Positions 25,501-38,444 of a DNA stretch of 64,000 nt are shown here, piece after piece. Both the position numbers and the translations under genes were made by a program. Where the stretch lies: positions 1,078,105 through 1,142,104 of the forward strand of contig NW_020170386.1 in assembly GCF_000524195.1 (NCBI RefSeq), read 5' to 3'. Below the pieces are notes generated by a model that worked only from the letters and a program-made list of their open reading frames with translations, was not told where the DNA came from and ran no database searches. Position 1 is the stretch's first letter. Each line of letters begins with the position of its first letter. This DNA comes from Echinococcus granulosus. Its lineage: Eukaryota > Platyhelminthes > Cestoda > Cyclophyllidea > Taeniidae.

Positions 25501-28500
25501 CCTGACAGAGTCAGGTTCGTGCCGTGAAAAGAGGCGCGCTGCATAACGGTAAAGTTTTCTGATCTGGTTCAGAAAGGTCTGTAGCTTGAGTTGCGACATT
25601 TCGTAGAAGTGTTTCCATTCTGCAAACAAAAGAAACTGAGTTTCTGATTAAGAACACTTGACATAGCCGAAAATAAGAGTGCAAGTATATCGTAATATAT
25701 TATGGGTAAGAAGGTGTGGAGCGACTTAATGAAAGTAGGCTCGAAGCAATTTAACAGAATGACAAGACAAACATTCGTGTGCTGTTTTTGCTTATCAGCA
25801 CATTTTTCACCAATAAGGGTATATAAGACTATTTTTTACATTAGCCTAGATCTGCAAAGGCGCTCTTTACGACTACAATCAAGACAAAACTCAGGGGATC
25901 TGGAAATTTTATGCAATTTTTGGGCAATTAAACCGAACCATTTTGCACTACAGTTATTCAGTAACTTTATAGATGGTGAAATGTAAAGCAGGGGTTTTAC
26001 GTTAGATCCGAGCAACTTAAACATGGGTTTCTTCAAGGTACTCGGCGACTGACTCAAGGGAGTCGTTACAAGTTCAAGACGGGAGGGTGGACTCGCATAA
26101 TGCATTTGTTGGTACCTTAAGAAGCAGTGCTACCCATCATTCGCATTTCAAGCTGAGTCAATTTGAACAATGCTTGTTGAACGTTGCTAGCAGCAACTGC
26201 TAAGTGATTTAATTGCAGAAAATGGACATTAAAGCTGATTTTACTGTTGAAATGAGGCAACAATAATTGGAAAATAAGCTGGAGAAGACTGCACTACTAG
26301 ATGCACTAACATACTCGATGCCAGATAAGCGTCGAGTTGGTTAAATGAAATATTACAAACCCAAATTATAATTCGATCTTTATGTGAGTTTGGGACATAA
26401 TATCATGTCGCATTTTCTTTAATATGAAACAAAGCATATTAAGGGCCAAATGTCGTTTTAACAGATGAGATACACTTATTTGGGAGAATGTGTGCCTCAG
26501 GTCAACTATATTTCCCATCTGCACCACCTTAATAGTTCCAAAAACCGGAATACATGACATTTTGCCTGAGACATCACTTAACATCATGATAATTACATCG
26601 TTCTGCCTATAAAGTGGGCTGTTATTCTCCACTGGGTTGGAGTGACTCCACTCAAGATAAATTTTCTTTACTCGCGCTCTTTCAAGCCAGCATAAAGCGA
26701 GTTGTATCCATCGCATTAGAGCATAAATCTAATGCCATATAGCCCCAGTTGCTGGAGTTACGTACGTACATTAACCACTATACGTACATTTGCACTTGCC
26801 AAGTGCAAATTTGCACTTTTACACTACACTTGACGAACATCACAGCATGCTGCCACGGCGACTAAGTTCTCAGATCAAGATGATTGCAATAAAAGCTCAA
26901 ATAAAAATGTTCCTGGTTTACGATGCGTCTTATTCCCCCTACATCATGATCCAAGTGCTAGTTATTTGTGAATCAGTGACACTCAAAAAAATATTAATGA
27001 TTGTGCATGAAGTGACGTCCCTAGGAAAAAACCTAAATTTCACACCTTATTAATAGTGCCTGAATAACTGCAATGTGGCTCCTCAGCAGAATACACAGTG
27101 GATTACTAAATCTGGTGACAGTAAGAGGACAGAACTTGCTCATTGCTTTAGTTGAGAGAAGTGCGTGATGTGAAAAGTACAAGTGCGGACGTGTGCCCCC
27201 AGTGCGACCTTATCCATCCAAACATGGATTAGCGAGAGCATGCTTCTCTGAAATCGTTTAATCTGTTATAAACATAATAAATTTTGGGGTCGAATCCATT
27301 CCATTCGTGTAACAAAATAAGCAAGACGGCAACTAGGAGGCTAATGAATTACTGTCATTAAACAGTCCGTTATTCGCTTTACTTACCGTTTTAAATAGAA
27401 CTGTTAAAACAATAACTACTCCACTGGACCTTAACGGCTTCAGTGAAAATTGTGCGTTACATTTCAAATAAAGGAAAGGTAAAACTTGGGAAACCTCAGT
27501 GAAGGTGAATTATGTCGCAACTAATTATTATGACACGTTTACTTCCGGATGGTAATTATTTATGCTTTAGGCAATCGTAATACATTTAGTGATCACTAAA
27601 GAGATGGACATTTTATTATCACAAAAAATATTTTTCCTTGAATCCAATTGGGAATCAAACTTTAAGATCGTTTCATCAACAAAGGGTTAGTCATCAGTGT
27701 ATGCATTACAGAAATAACCCATCGGAGATTAACAGCATCTCCGACCCATGTGTTCGTGGAATATTAAGATACACGACCTCGCAGCAATCAACAAATTCTT
27801 CAATAACATTGATTACTTAAACTACACAGGCACTCAACGTGAATACATAGAACTTCTGCATGAGAGGCCGCTACCATTTCGTGGAGGGATTCCAATGCCA
27901 CGTCATAAGCCGTTGTAATCTGGCACAACATGACATGAAGCAATCGAGCATTTATCTAAGGCTCCGGCTATTGCACCTGAATATTTCAAAACTGAAAAAA
28001 AACTTATCATCGAAGCATGTCAAATTAGCTTACTAAGCAAGAAGTTAAGCAGATTTGATAATCAGGAGTTACAACATTAGCGTAGAAATTGGGACACTAG
28101 TGACGACTCCGTCGCATTTATCGCCATGGCAGAATACACTATACCAACACCGGCATCAATGATATGCTTCCACCGACCGTGAGAGGTTACGATTCCGACA
28201 ACCAGACCCCGGTCGTAGAGTCGGGAACGGGTAAAATCGGCTCTACACACTAAATGGATAGCACACAAAAGCAGAACGTACTGAGGGCTTTAAAAATAAA
28301 ATTTGCTTCCCAGGAGGGTGGTGAACACCAAGTTCAGAAACTAATACAGCGCCTAACGGGGAACGACTCAACACAACTGAAATAAACGCAACTACTCAGA
28401 ACGATTAGTACAGTAGGCATTTGGTACTTGGAGATAAATGACAGCAAGCAGGAATGGCCACCGACAACAACCCCGACCTGCACATGTAAAATGCCGGTAG

Positions 28501-28644
28501 AAAGTAAAAACTAAAGCAAACGCCAGCTATTACCTTACAAGACCACCTAATGTATTAGAAAAGAAATTCAGGAGCACCAAGCCTCCCTGACATTAGAAGA
28601 GAATGACCTAAACACCAAAAAAAAAGCAAGCGCACCACAAACAA
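22571..28644. other. Long intergenic region, UBE2H to RPL4
   Basis: This stretch begins with the UBE2H 3' UTR. I see two coding-like fragments only: an exon candidate at 23774-23918 (listed separately), and around 22810-22960 a GTAAGT...CTCACAG pair 36 nt apart (22828-22863) that resembles a mini-intron, without a recognisable product. The remainder is AT-rich unique sequence with no gene I can support. Confidence 0.4.
23774..23918 (+). CDS. Candidate terminal exon, unknown protein
   Basis: A good acceptor (TTTTACCCTTGCAG, ends 23773) precedes 48 open codons with coding-like composition, ending in TAA at 23916-23918. The product includes NGRMLFGSRAEHPAALKML and AVALKYGERRARSTPD. It would start one base before the frame, so the preceding exon should end in phase 2; no such exon is identified. 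It does not fit as an alternative last exon of UBE2H, whose exon 5 ends in phase 1. Family not recognised. Confidence 0.22.
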
Positions 28645-28650
28645 TTTATT
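28645..28650 (-). terminator. RPL4: Polyadenylation signal of RPL4
   Basis: AATAAA on the - strand lies only 7 nt beyond the RPL4 stop codon, implying a 3' UTR of a few tens of bases. Confidence 0.7.
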
Positions 28651-28657
28651 AGCAAGA

Positions 28658-29850
28658 TTACGCTTTAACATCTTTCTTTTCCTCCTTTATCGCCTTTTGA
28701 GGAGCCGACTTCGATTTTGCATTCTTCCGCCTCAAAGCAGCCCTTTGTTGGCCAATACGCGCATTGCGCTCAGAGATGGCGTTCGGATTCAGTTTGATAA
28801 GAACCTAAATGAATGAAAACAGCGAAGACAAAAGCATACCTGCATGTTCTTAAGGGGATTCTTTTTGACGTGGGAGCGTTTTCGTTGATGATCCATTCGC
28901 CTAGGACGAAGTACATTACGAATGGCACGGCACGTTAGAAGACGATTAAGATCAGTATTGGTCATCTTGGATGAAGGCAAATGGAAACCATTCTTCATGG
29001 TACTGCCAGTTTTCCAGGTGCCATACAGCTTGTCCAGTGTACGAAATGCACCTTCAGTCCAGATGGTAAAGCGCCCCATATGACCACCAGGAGCAAGTTT
29101 GAGTATATTAAGGTATTTTACGTTCAAGAGAGTAACTCCAGGAATGTTACGAAACGCCCGCGTAATTCCATCGTCCTTCTTGTACACAACAATAGGACCG
29201 CGCTTCATGATATGACGACGGTTTCGCATTTTACCACGACCCGCACGATTCCTTTTAGATTGGTAGACTTTCTGAATATCTGACCAAGCCCTAAGTTTCT
29301 TTAGTACTTTTACGGCCTCCTTTGTTTTCTTAATCTTTTCGACGTCTCCGGACACAACCAATGGAAGCTCTGGAATCTTGTCTACGCGATGTCCACGAGC
29401 CATGACCAGAGCTGGGACGCCTGTAGCGGCGATAGCTGAGCACATAGCAAAGCGTCTTTGTTGGATATTGACGCGACGATGCCAACGTCTCCAAACTTTG
29501 GTAGGAGCATACATATGACCTCCACGGCACATGTTCCCAAAAGCACCTTGACCGGAGCGATGAGTACCACCACCACGTACACGAGGAATTCGAGCAACAG
29601 CTCGACCAGTACCCCACGATTCGGCTGACGTTTGATGGCCAGCTTTGGAGCTCACAGCATATGGTTGACGCGAATTTTTACGTAAACTATCATGAACGAA
29701 GTTTAAAACATCACTACGCATCGGCGCCTTGAACACCGCTGGCATTTTGACAGTATTTTTAGTGCAATCACCAGACAAATCGTAAACATTGACCAACGGC
29801 CTGCAAACAGCCTAAAAACGAGAATAAGCAACCTCAGAACGGCTCACCAT
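28658..29850 (-). CDS. RPL4: 60S ribosomal protein L4 (uL4)
   Basis: RPL4 is a structural protein of the cytosolic large ribosomal subunit; its extended loop lines the exit tunnel. Three exons are read: 29848-29850 (ATG only), 28840-29811 and 28658-28804 (TAA), 373 residues. The N-terminus reads [15 protein letters not shown]. The conserved tunnel loop has [40 protein letters not shown] and [19 protein letters not shown]. The middle contains [27 protein letters not shown] and [14 protein letters not shown], and the C-terminus is lysine-rich. The two introns are 36 nt (29812-29847) and 35 nt (28805-28839). The protein is shorter than the 427-residue human form because of a reduced C-terminal tail. 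The start is fixed by the conserved N-terminus after splicing; the first ATG inside exon 2 lies further in. Confidence 0.97.
28805..28839 (-). other. RPL4: 35-nt intron of RPL4
   Basis: GTATGC at the 5' side and TTCATTTAG at the 3' side; removal joins KNMQ to VLIKLNPNA in phase 0, restoring the conserved RPL4 sequence before the basic tail. Without splicing the frame reads on to a stop at 28789-28791, inside exon 3. Confidence 0.85.
29812..29847 (-). other. RPL4: 36-nt intron of RPL4 directly after the start codon
   Basis: The intron begins GTGAGC immediately after ATG and ends TTTTTAG. It splits the gene so that exon 1 contributes only the initiator codon. Unspliced translation would not give the conserved N-terminus. 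Confidence 0.8.
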
Positions 29851-32800
29851 CCCAACGTGCGACGCTTCCCAAGGAGCGGCTGAAATGACCGACTGAAGTA
29901 GATTCAAACAAACAATAAAATCGTTTGCTTCTGTGGGGGAGAACTTATTATGCGTGGCAGATAAAGGCTAACTTTTATTTGTCAAACTTTTGTACTTTGG
30001 CATTTGCGGATAAGATCGATAACTTGCAAATTTGCTCAAGTGTGGTTTTCTCACATAAAAGCGATTTTGCTTATTTTTTACTAATATGTAGGTTATTTTT
30101 AATCGTTAAGCAACATAAACTAAAATTTGACTTTTAAAAAATTGTTTTTGGCCAATAAGTAGGTAACTGACCAAAGTTAACGTAGAATCTTTAAAGCATG
30201 TTTTGTAAATGTTATTGGTAGCGTCTCTCTTTTCGCAGGGGTCGTAGGAAGCCAGGCTGGTATGAGAGAGCATATACTTATAGCGTGAATGAGGACTGTC
30301 TAGTCGCAGAGCGGAAGAACACCCTGCAGAGCCTAAAGCAACTCCATAGTGAACCGCACGGCTAAGCAAAATACCACATTAGTATGGCCGCACTTTTTGA
30401 GCATCCAACTCACCGCTTTTCCCGATCAACCTCACATGTCGCTCATGGCAACGTAGTCGGTGCTATGAAATCCGCTATTAAACCATCAAACTTTAGCCAT
30501 TAGATGGTCTTATTCATGAGAAGGCATTTAGTATCCAAGCTGCAAAATAATCAAAACAATTCGATTGCGAAAGAGTTTCGTCTAAGCTGTAAATCGTATT
30601 GAAGACAGAAGGAAGGGAGAAGACTGCCCCTAAAGAGGTGCCATTTAAACGAGCACTGGATATGGAATAATTTCACAGGGCTAATATTTCTCATTTATTC
30701 CTCCATACCACTTTTTCTCATTCCGGTGATGCTGAACCCACTATCGAGGTTACATTTAGTCAGCAGGGACGTGGAGGAGGTATCGTCTGTTCACTCAAAT
30801 AACGTTTTTATATTAGTTACTATGGGCAGTAGCACAGAGAACTTTTTAGGTATCTCAATTCTGACATTGCTTCAATGGTTAAGAGCCCTCTTGCACAAAG
30901 CGAGATTGAGGCAATTTTCCAAAAGAGACTTATTTTCTCTCTTTCGGTTAGAAGTCTTTCCATATATGCTTCTACTTCTGCTCCTTCTGTTCTGCAGCAT
31001 GAAGGAATAAGTGTAGAGACCGGAATTCATTTTAAATCAGCAAGCATTTTCAGCTGCTAAATGAACTTACTGAATAATTAAACTAATAGTTTTAATGGTG
31101 TCATGCACTACTGTAATACGATAGTGGTTTATGTCTCAGTACTAGTAAGGAGCCACTTTTGCACTTTGAATTAGCCCCCTTGAACCTCGCTGGGTGAGCT
31201 GGCCTTTTGAGCCATGCCAATAGGCCATAGACACCTTCTCTGCGCTGAATATATATTCTGCCCGAGTATTTTGCCTTCTTTCGTCTTCAGGTAGTCTCGG
31301 GACGCTACACTACATTAAAATAATGATTTAGATAAGTATCAATAGCTGGGCCGATGCTAAATAGCACTCGAAATTTACACAAATAGCTGATAAAAGCAAA
31401 AAAAGGAAATTGTATCTGGAGAGAATTACCATATAACTTTTACTGTGGCAAGTAATCTAACCGTACTCATAAAAATTCACATCAGGAAGAATCGTAAAAC
31501 GAACAATACCAAATTTTAAACAAAAAGAAGAAGCATTAATGCATATTGCATTGAAGGATTGCGCTTAAATAAAACGTGGTTGCACCAGCTGCACTGTAAA
31601 ATTAATTCACAAAAAATCACGCATTCGGTGACGAGATGATGCAGAGATGTCAACAAAAGGACCGGCATTGTAAATATAATGTCTGCCGAAAAATGCCCAA
31701 GGATGGCAAATGCTACAGGTGCATCTGCAGGTGAAAAGGCAAGATGTTTGGGCCATCAGACCTAATATAAACAACCGCCATCCTATAGACGACACATGGC
31801 AATCTTTGCACCTCCACCCGGACCTTCCCCATCACCCTCGAGCGTGGGTTGGGACAGTTGTTTTTGATAAATGCAAATGTAAATTCTAAGGCCTTTTGGA
31901 GGGAATCTTGCTTTATAAACACTAACGTGATAGAGGATTTGGTGCATACACCAAGCAGGTGGTGGAGAAAGACACGCTTCTGTGGAATTACGCTGCTTCC
32001 AAGGGTCAGTTAGTTGCATTACATTTGTTGATAACTGCCAATAAAGTTCGTGTCTTCTCCGTGAGGCGTGAAACCCCCTTTTGGAAGTCACTTCTTCGGC
32101 TTAACTTGACTCAATTACCAGTTACGCATAAGTTAATCACTCTAATCTGCTTTAGATTCATAGGCCATATTGAATTCACTCCTACCTCATGGCCTACACA
32201 ATTTTACAAGTACAACCAGTCCAGCGTGTATCGGGTGCCATCAAGTAGATGCCTGGCCTTGGCAAAGTGCTCCACTACCAACACGGTCTCGGGCACAGCC
32301 TCAGTGCTGATGCCACTCGACTTCCCTTGTCGTCTTGTGACAGCCAAAGGGCAGGAAAAACAATTAGACGTACTGATTATTTCAGCTCTGAGTCTCACCA
32401 CACATGAAATATTTATGCTTCGTTGAGCTGGGTAACAAATCATTAATGTCATTACACGCAAACGACATCTACGGAACACACACACTCAAACGAACAATTT
32501 GACGGTAAATGATTTTCTGACTGCAGCACTATTTTCTCCTTGCTGGTCTCAGTCTCAAATCATCCACCAATCTAACGAGAACCACACTGTCATGGTTACA
32601 GCTCCGGTGAATTACCTACGCAGTGTTTCGTCACGTGGACATTCCGGCGAGTGAAATGCATTAAGATCGTCATCGTGCTGTAACCCTCTAGCACGGCTTA
32701 ATCCATGGCTTTGCTCACGTTGTTAATTTTACCTTCCATCGAAACCTAATAAATTGAATTTTGGATGTTTAAGCGACATCTTTCCTTTAATAATACTTCC

Positions 32801-35800
32801 TTAAAACATAAATGTTCTGGTTAGATTACCTGAATGCCAGTATTATTTGTGGACCTAGGTGGTAGACGCTGATTTAGATTATATATATCTGGCCAGAAAG
32901 TGCGTTTGACATCCAGTAAAGATGTCGCTTAAACCGATAGCGTAATTTCCACTATCCAACATCCAAAGCCACGAAACTAGAAACAATGGAGCACTTTGCC
33001 CTAAATTTATTGGCTTATCTTGCTCGTAAATCAAGGACTCAGCCTATTAATTATCCATTATTTATGGTTTAACGATTTGGTAAGTAGGATGCATTTTGAA
33101 CAATGTCTGTGTATTTGGAAAAGGTATTTTTATATGAAGTTTTTAGCGAAACCGCACTTTTAATGGTACTCATTCGAGGGAAATGTGCAAACGAAACTGG
33201 ATCAAATAACACAAGCAATACAATCCTTCGGTGGTACCCCCAAAGAATGGCTGCATTACACATTCCAAAGCACCATACGCAGACAAATGGCATGACTCAC
33301 TAAAAACACTGATAATGAAAAACAGAAAGTTGAATTAGTTGCCTGCTCAACTTGCGTGTTTTCAATCTATGGGATGAGAGAAGTTGAACTTCAAAGTGTA
33401 GCTCAGGTCTCCATAAATTTCTACAGAAAAACTTTAATAGACATAGAAAGTAGAAGTGCTTGAATGCATTTTACACCAAGGAGTGGTAAACAGTTTGTGT
33501 TTGCATGTACCCAAGCGTCGGGCGTTAGAGAAGAAGGGTCACGACGGTCTTCGAACGTCTTCAACTCTCCAGTTGCCTTTTCCTCCCAGATACAGGTACA
33601 CTTTTCGGTGCCATTGTGACCTAAGTAGAAATTGTGATTGCTGCAGCTTGAATCTGAACCTAACAAACTACTTAACAAAAACTATAATGTGTTTTAAGAA
33701 AAAGGAAACTTTGCACAACGCACGGCAAACTTTTAAGAAGTTTCGAACAATTGAAGTCATCGGAAGTCGGTTAATGAGAGACATTCTGGTAAAACCATTG
33801 AAAGATTTTTCCACCCATGGCGCCATTAGTTTTTTAGGGGTTGGAAAATCTTGAAACAGCAAAACTCTGACTGGTAGACTACGTCTAACGCACCTGATTT
33901 GAGAAAGAAGGGACGGATGTCCAAAGATGGCAACTTCCAAAGGATTTCCCTAGTAATCGATTTGAACAAGCAGCACCTTCTTGTACCAACAAATATTAAG
34001 TTCTGTAATGTCAATCACAAGGCTATCTTTATCCCTCTTTGTTGGCTAGTGCAGGCAACCTGCAAAATGCCCTCAAATAGCATGCATTGCTGTAAATTCA
34101 CTTAACAATCTTGAAGAAAGTATAAACACACTGCTCGAGTTCGTTTAGCCTCTTAGTATGCGGGCTTACATTTCAACACCAGTGTTCATTCACCGTCAGC
34201 AATCCGCATTAGGGGTTGATGTGTAGTGCTTTATTTGATTGCAGACATGACGAATCGGGTCCAACAATCACTCTCCAATGAACATCGCTACGAATTTCAG
34301 GATGACTCAGTCTTAAATGCATTAACACCCAAAAATGTGCCCACTGAATTCATACTAACGCAGGTTTAGTGGGAATCGTGATGGGAGTTGTTGACCTTAT
34401 GCGATAATCAGTGAGATCAAAGTCTTTTAAAGCACTTTTGAGTGGCAAATGACTATTTGTGGTCATTTGCGATCAAGTTGTCTGTTGTTATTTGCACAAA
34501 CACTGCTAAAACCTGAAGACATGTGGACGGAAGGCAAATAATTACACTTTTGGGAAAACGTAAGCGTTTTCAACTATGCTAGAATTAACCAATGCGAGGC
34601 GATATTACCTGGAACTTTGCTTGGAAAGGAAGTCAAACATCGCATTATCGGGGAAGATAGTATGTGCTCTACAGAGTTTGCTGTTGAATATTGAATACAG
34701 AGAACAATGAAACAAAATTTGGGACCAGATGGTAGCAGCACGACCAGCAGTCCGTTGGGTGGCGAGGTTAATGTGTAAGCGACACGGGATTGTCGATAAA
34801 TGCCTAGATTGGGGAAAGGGATGGGGAGCACTTTCGATACGGGTACTATCAATGCGTTTGGTGTCATTCAATTATCGCTGTACTTCAGGCATAACTTGAT
34901 CAGCACAATGAAGTAGAGGCTATCAAATGGAAGGGGTATTTATTTCTGAAAAACTAGGGCCGAATGAGCAATTTCATCGCCACAAGTTCTGCGACCTAAC
35001 ACCTAACCTTTGGATATTTCCTTTGGTGCTGTTAACGTTTGAAGTGCTTTCTTTGTTGAAAAAGCTTCCCAAATAGAATGGTAAGCTGATTCCACTGATT
35101 TGGACGTCCAACCTTGGGAAGTTTTCCCATCAAGATTCATCTATACCGGAGGTGTTATGTGGTGTTAGAAACTTCTTTTACTATCGTTGATTAATTAATG
35201 CAGTTGTGCGCATAATTTTTGGGATTTATGCCTCTAAACTTTCCCATTTGTTACACCTGAGAGAATTCATAATGACTCCTTTGTTTCCGGGCCCAGTGCA
35301 TGTAGGTTTGCGTAGTGAATTGCCCTTAATGATGTTGAACAACGAGAAATTAAACTAAAAAGGTGTGTTAAAAATTAACAATGGCTTCGACCCAACACAC
35401 GTAACGGAATTGCCTAGCCATAAAATGCACAACCTTCATTATAGACAATACATCTATGTATCGTCGACCACAGGGAGTAGTATGGCTATCTTGGCAAAAT
35501 GCAGACTTCGTTTGAAAGCTGTGTATGGGAAGATTTCGAAAATGACCACTTAAACATAGGCAAATAAATAGGTTTCATTGGATCAGTTGCAATGTACTGA
35601 GGGTATGTCCACCACCGGCGCCAACAATGCACTTCAGGCGACTCACTATTTCACACTGTCATACGAAAGTTGCACATATTGAGGAGGCAAGACTACCAAT
35701 GCACTCCGGTTCACAGGTCAACTACCAATCCTTTGCAAATAGTTGGCATAATCCCCCGAACTAACTAGTTACTGCCAAAGCAATGCTTTGTCTCATAGTT

Positions 35801-36055
35801 TGGGAATAAAGTGAGGTAATCGCCCAGGAATTCACAGATAAGGAAGCAAATAATATAATGTCTTGTTAATAGTAAACGTTAGTGTAGGAAGTACACTAGA
35901 AAGTCGGGTAATTTGATATGTTAAAATAGGTATGCAGCAAAAAGCTGGCCAGTTAAGAAGAAATGTAAAAGGTGCCAAAAGTTTCCCTCCTCTTTCGCAG
36001 CTACTTTGAAGTAGAGAAGGTGTGGCTGGCGAACCCGATGCGCAATAGGGTATTC

Positions 36056-36155
36056 NNNNNNNNNNNNNNNNNNNNNNNNNNNNNNNNNNNNNNNNNNNNN
36101 NNNNNNNNNNNNNNNNNNNNNNNNNNNNNNNNNNNNNNNNNNNNNNNNNNNNNNN
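36056..36155. other. Assembly gap (100 N)
   Basis: Exactly 100 N. That round number usually marks a scaffold gap of unknown true size, so distances across it are unreliable. Confidence 0.98.
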
Positions 36156-38313
36156 GTATTTGGCCTGTAACTTGTTGTTGGCAGAAAAATTTGAGAAATA
36201 TTTTGCCTTACTTATTTTTACCGTCTTGTACTTTCTTTAGTTAATACTGAAATCTCTTTTTCTGACTATTGAATTTTAATTTTTATATAGCCGTTTATAT
36301 TTGGATTTTTCCTCGGAATCATTATTCTTTTGTAGATTTTTTTGGTATCGTGCACCTCCAAATTCTAAATGATTTAAGGGACGACTTAAAATATCAGGTT
36401 CCTTTTGAAACGACTTCTTCCTTTACTATTTAATGGAACGCATTTCCAGTTAATGTTGTTATAACCTATGTATAGCGTTACGACATGGTTTTGTTTTTTT
36501 TGCGAAAACTATGCACCGTCAAATAGGATTTAAGCCCAGCCTAACTTAATTTTTACAATAATTAACTTTGCACTTGACTGGTTCTAGCCGGAATTTGTAC
36601 AAAGTACACTTTACTGATTATGTAGACCTATTAATTGCTTCAGTATACACACATATACATATGGATACAAAGTTGTTGTGTTTACATACAATGTTTGATT
36701 TTTAAAGTACTGAAGCCTTGTTTACAAATGGACTAATTTGATTAAACCAAATATAAGGCCAAGGTAAAGTAGCAAAAGAACGTTCAATTGAATGATTTTG
36801 CAACATGTATTTGCGACAAAAGGCGCGTGTGAGAGGGTGTTGATATGAGACAGCTGGGTTTTAGTGAAAGAAAGGAAATCGTGAGCAGTCAACATTATTT
36901 CATCGATTAGTACATTTTATATAATCCTACTTCTTTGTCCGAATACATGCTAAATTAGGTTTTAGCTGCTCTATTTAAAAAATAAGGGTTGTTTGGGAAT
37001 AACATAGGAACTACATTCCGTTTATTGGGAATTGGTGCGTTTATTTGCGGAAACTGAGACGAATAATACCAGTTTGCTACAATCAAAATATTCTTTGCCG
37101 ATCAATTGTGAATATTATTTTGAATGTACAAACTGTGCGTGATACCCAAGTGAAATAATTTGCACAAATGCGGTACGTTTACAGATACATGTCCTTTAGG
37201 TCATGGATTTTGAGATTAACTACCCTGCATTATTGATGCTGCATTTCCACGTTGAGGTGCCATATCCACATTGCAGCGCAAAATCTTGTTGATTCGGTGA
37301 ATAAGTTCATTAAGTGTTGAAGTGTTTGACATTTTTTCTTAGGCATCTGGCAGAAATTTCTTGTTTAATTTCGACTTAGAATGAAAAAAATGTATAATTA
37401 TATTAAAATTAGTGGCAATGAAGCATATCAGAAAGTAAATGCAAGTACTCCAGGTCTTTTCTCATGCCTGTTTAGATTGTAGCTTAACGTCATTATTTTT
37501 GGTTAAATTAACCCGGACATATACAAAATCAAAAACTAAGAGGCAAGTTCTAAAATGTAACAATGGCCTTACAATGCTCTCTTGACAAAGCAGTGCCTCT
37601 TAGTTTATGATACAAATTGACACCAAGCTAAGGTCCCACTGTAAGTAGATAATTTTTAGTACGTAAGCTTAATGATTAGTAAAAAAAGGCCAAGTGACAA
37701 CTTCTTTCACAATTTTCCAAATTATAACTCGAATATTTACTGCATTACTTAAGATTTGAAGACCTAAATGTGGCCTATACTTTCGCTCTTAAATATTGGT
37801 AAATTAATAAAATAATAAATGACTTAAAATTTGCGAAGCAACCTCAGTTACGAGACCTACAACGATTGCTGCAGGGCGGATATGCAGCATCGAATGCTTC
37901 AGTCTCGAAGGCAACGCTAAATATGCGCTCACAATGGACCATCGATGTAACTGGGTAAATTACGCCATGCAATGATCGAGGAATATGTGAACCATTGGTA
38001 AAATATTTTGATGGCGCTTGATTAAGAGTTATAAATGGGAACAATACTTCCGAAAAAAAAGTGGTTCGGATTTATTATCTGTCCATACTTTGTTATATAC
38101 TTCCTGTTTGTCACAGTCTACTGTAGCGTGCGAATAAGTAACGAAATCAATATCATATTGAAAAGATGTAGGGGTATTTTCTAATGAGGAGGGACTCTGC
38201 CTTCACCTGATGCGTGGACAAGGGTATAAACACACGCACCCACACACGCACTCCCCATACGCATTCACGAGAAATTGCGGGCTGAAACGAGTGCGTTTTC
38301 ATTGGCTTGCCAG

Positions 38314-38444
38314 GCTCAAACTTTCGCAAAGCCAATTCGCTGGTCCTCCCTCCCGATGATGTTTGTGTCACCACCGCTGCCGTCGTCCAACATAATGATT
38401 TTATGACCTTCAAATGCGGAGCCATCCAAGCCTCGTTCAGATAA
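38314..38444 (+). CDS. Candidate terminal exon, unknown protein
   Basis: The acceptor TTCATTGGCTTGCCAG (ends 38313) precedes about 43 open codons rich in G/C third positions. They end in TAA at 38442-38444, which overlaps a GTGAGT donor-like site starting at 38446. The peptide includes SNFRKANSLVLPPDDVC and NDFMTFKCGAIQASFR. The opposite strand is open too (38153-38425), so the strand is not certain. It cannot be an upstream coding exon of the 39710 gene because of the stop. Confidence 0.25.

Noticed and set aside
26789..26809. Perfect 9-bp inverted repeat with a 3-nt loop
   Set aside because: Isolated, in AT-rich intergenic DNA, with no terminator context or neighbouring gene; likely chance.
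27290..27300. GGTCGAATCC, similar to a tRNA B box
   Set aside because: No A box or cloverleaf upstream at the right distance.
28981..29283. 100-codon frame on the + strand
   Set aside because: Antisense to RPL4; explained by the strong codon bias of that gene.
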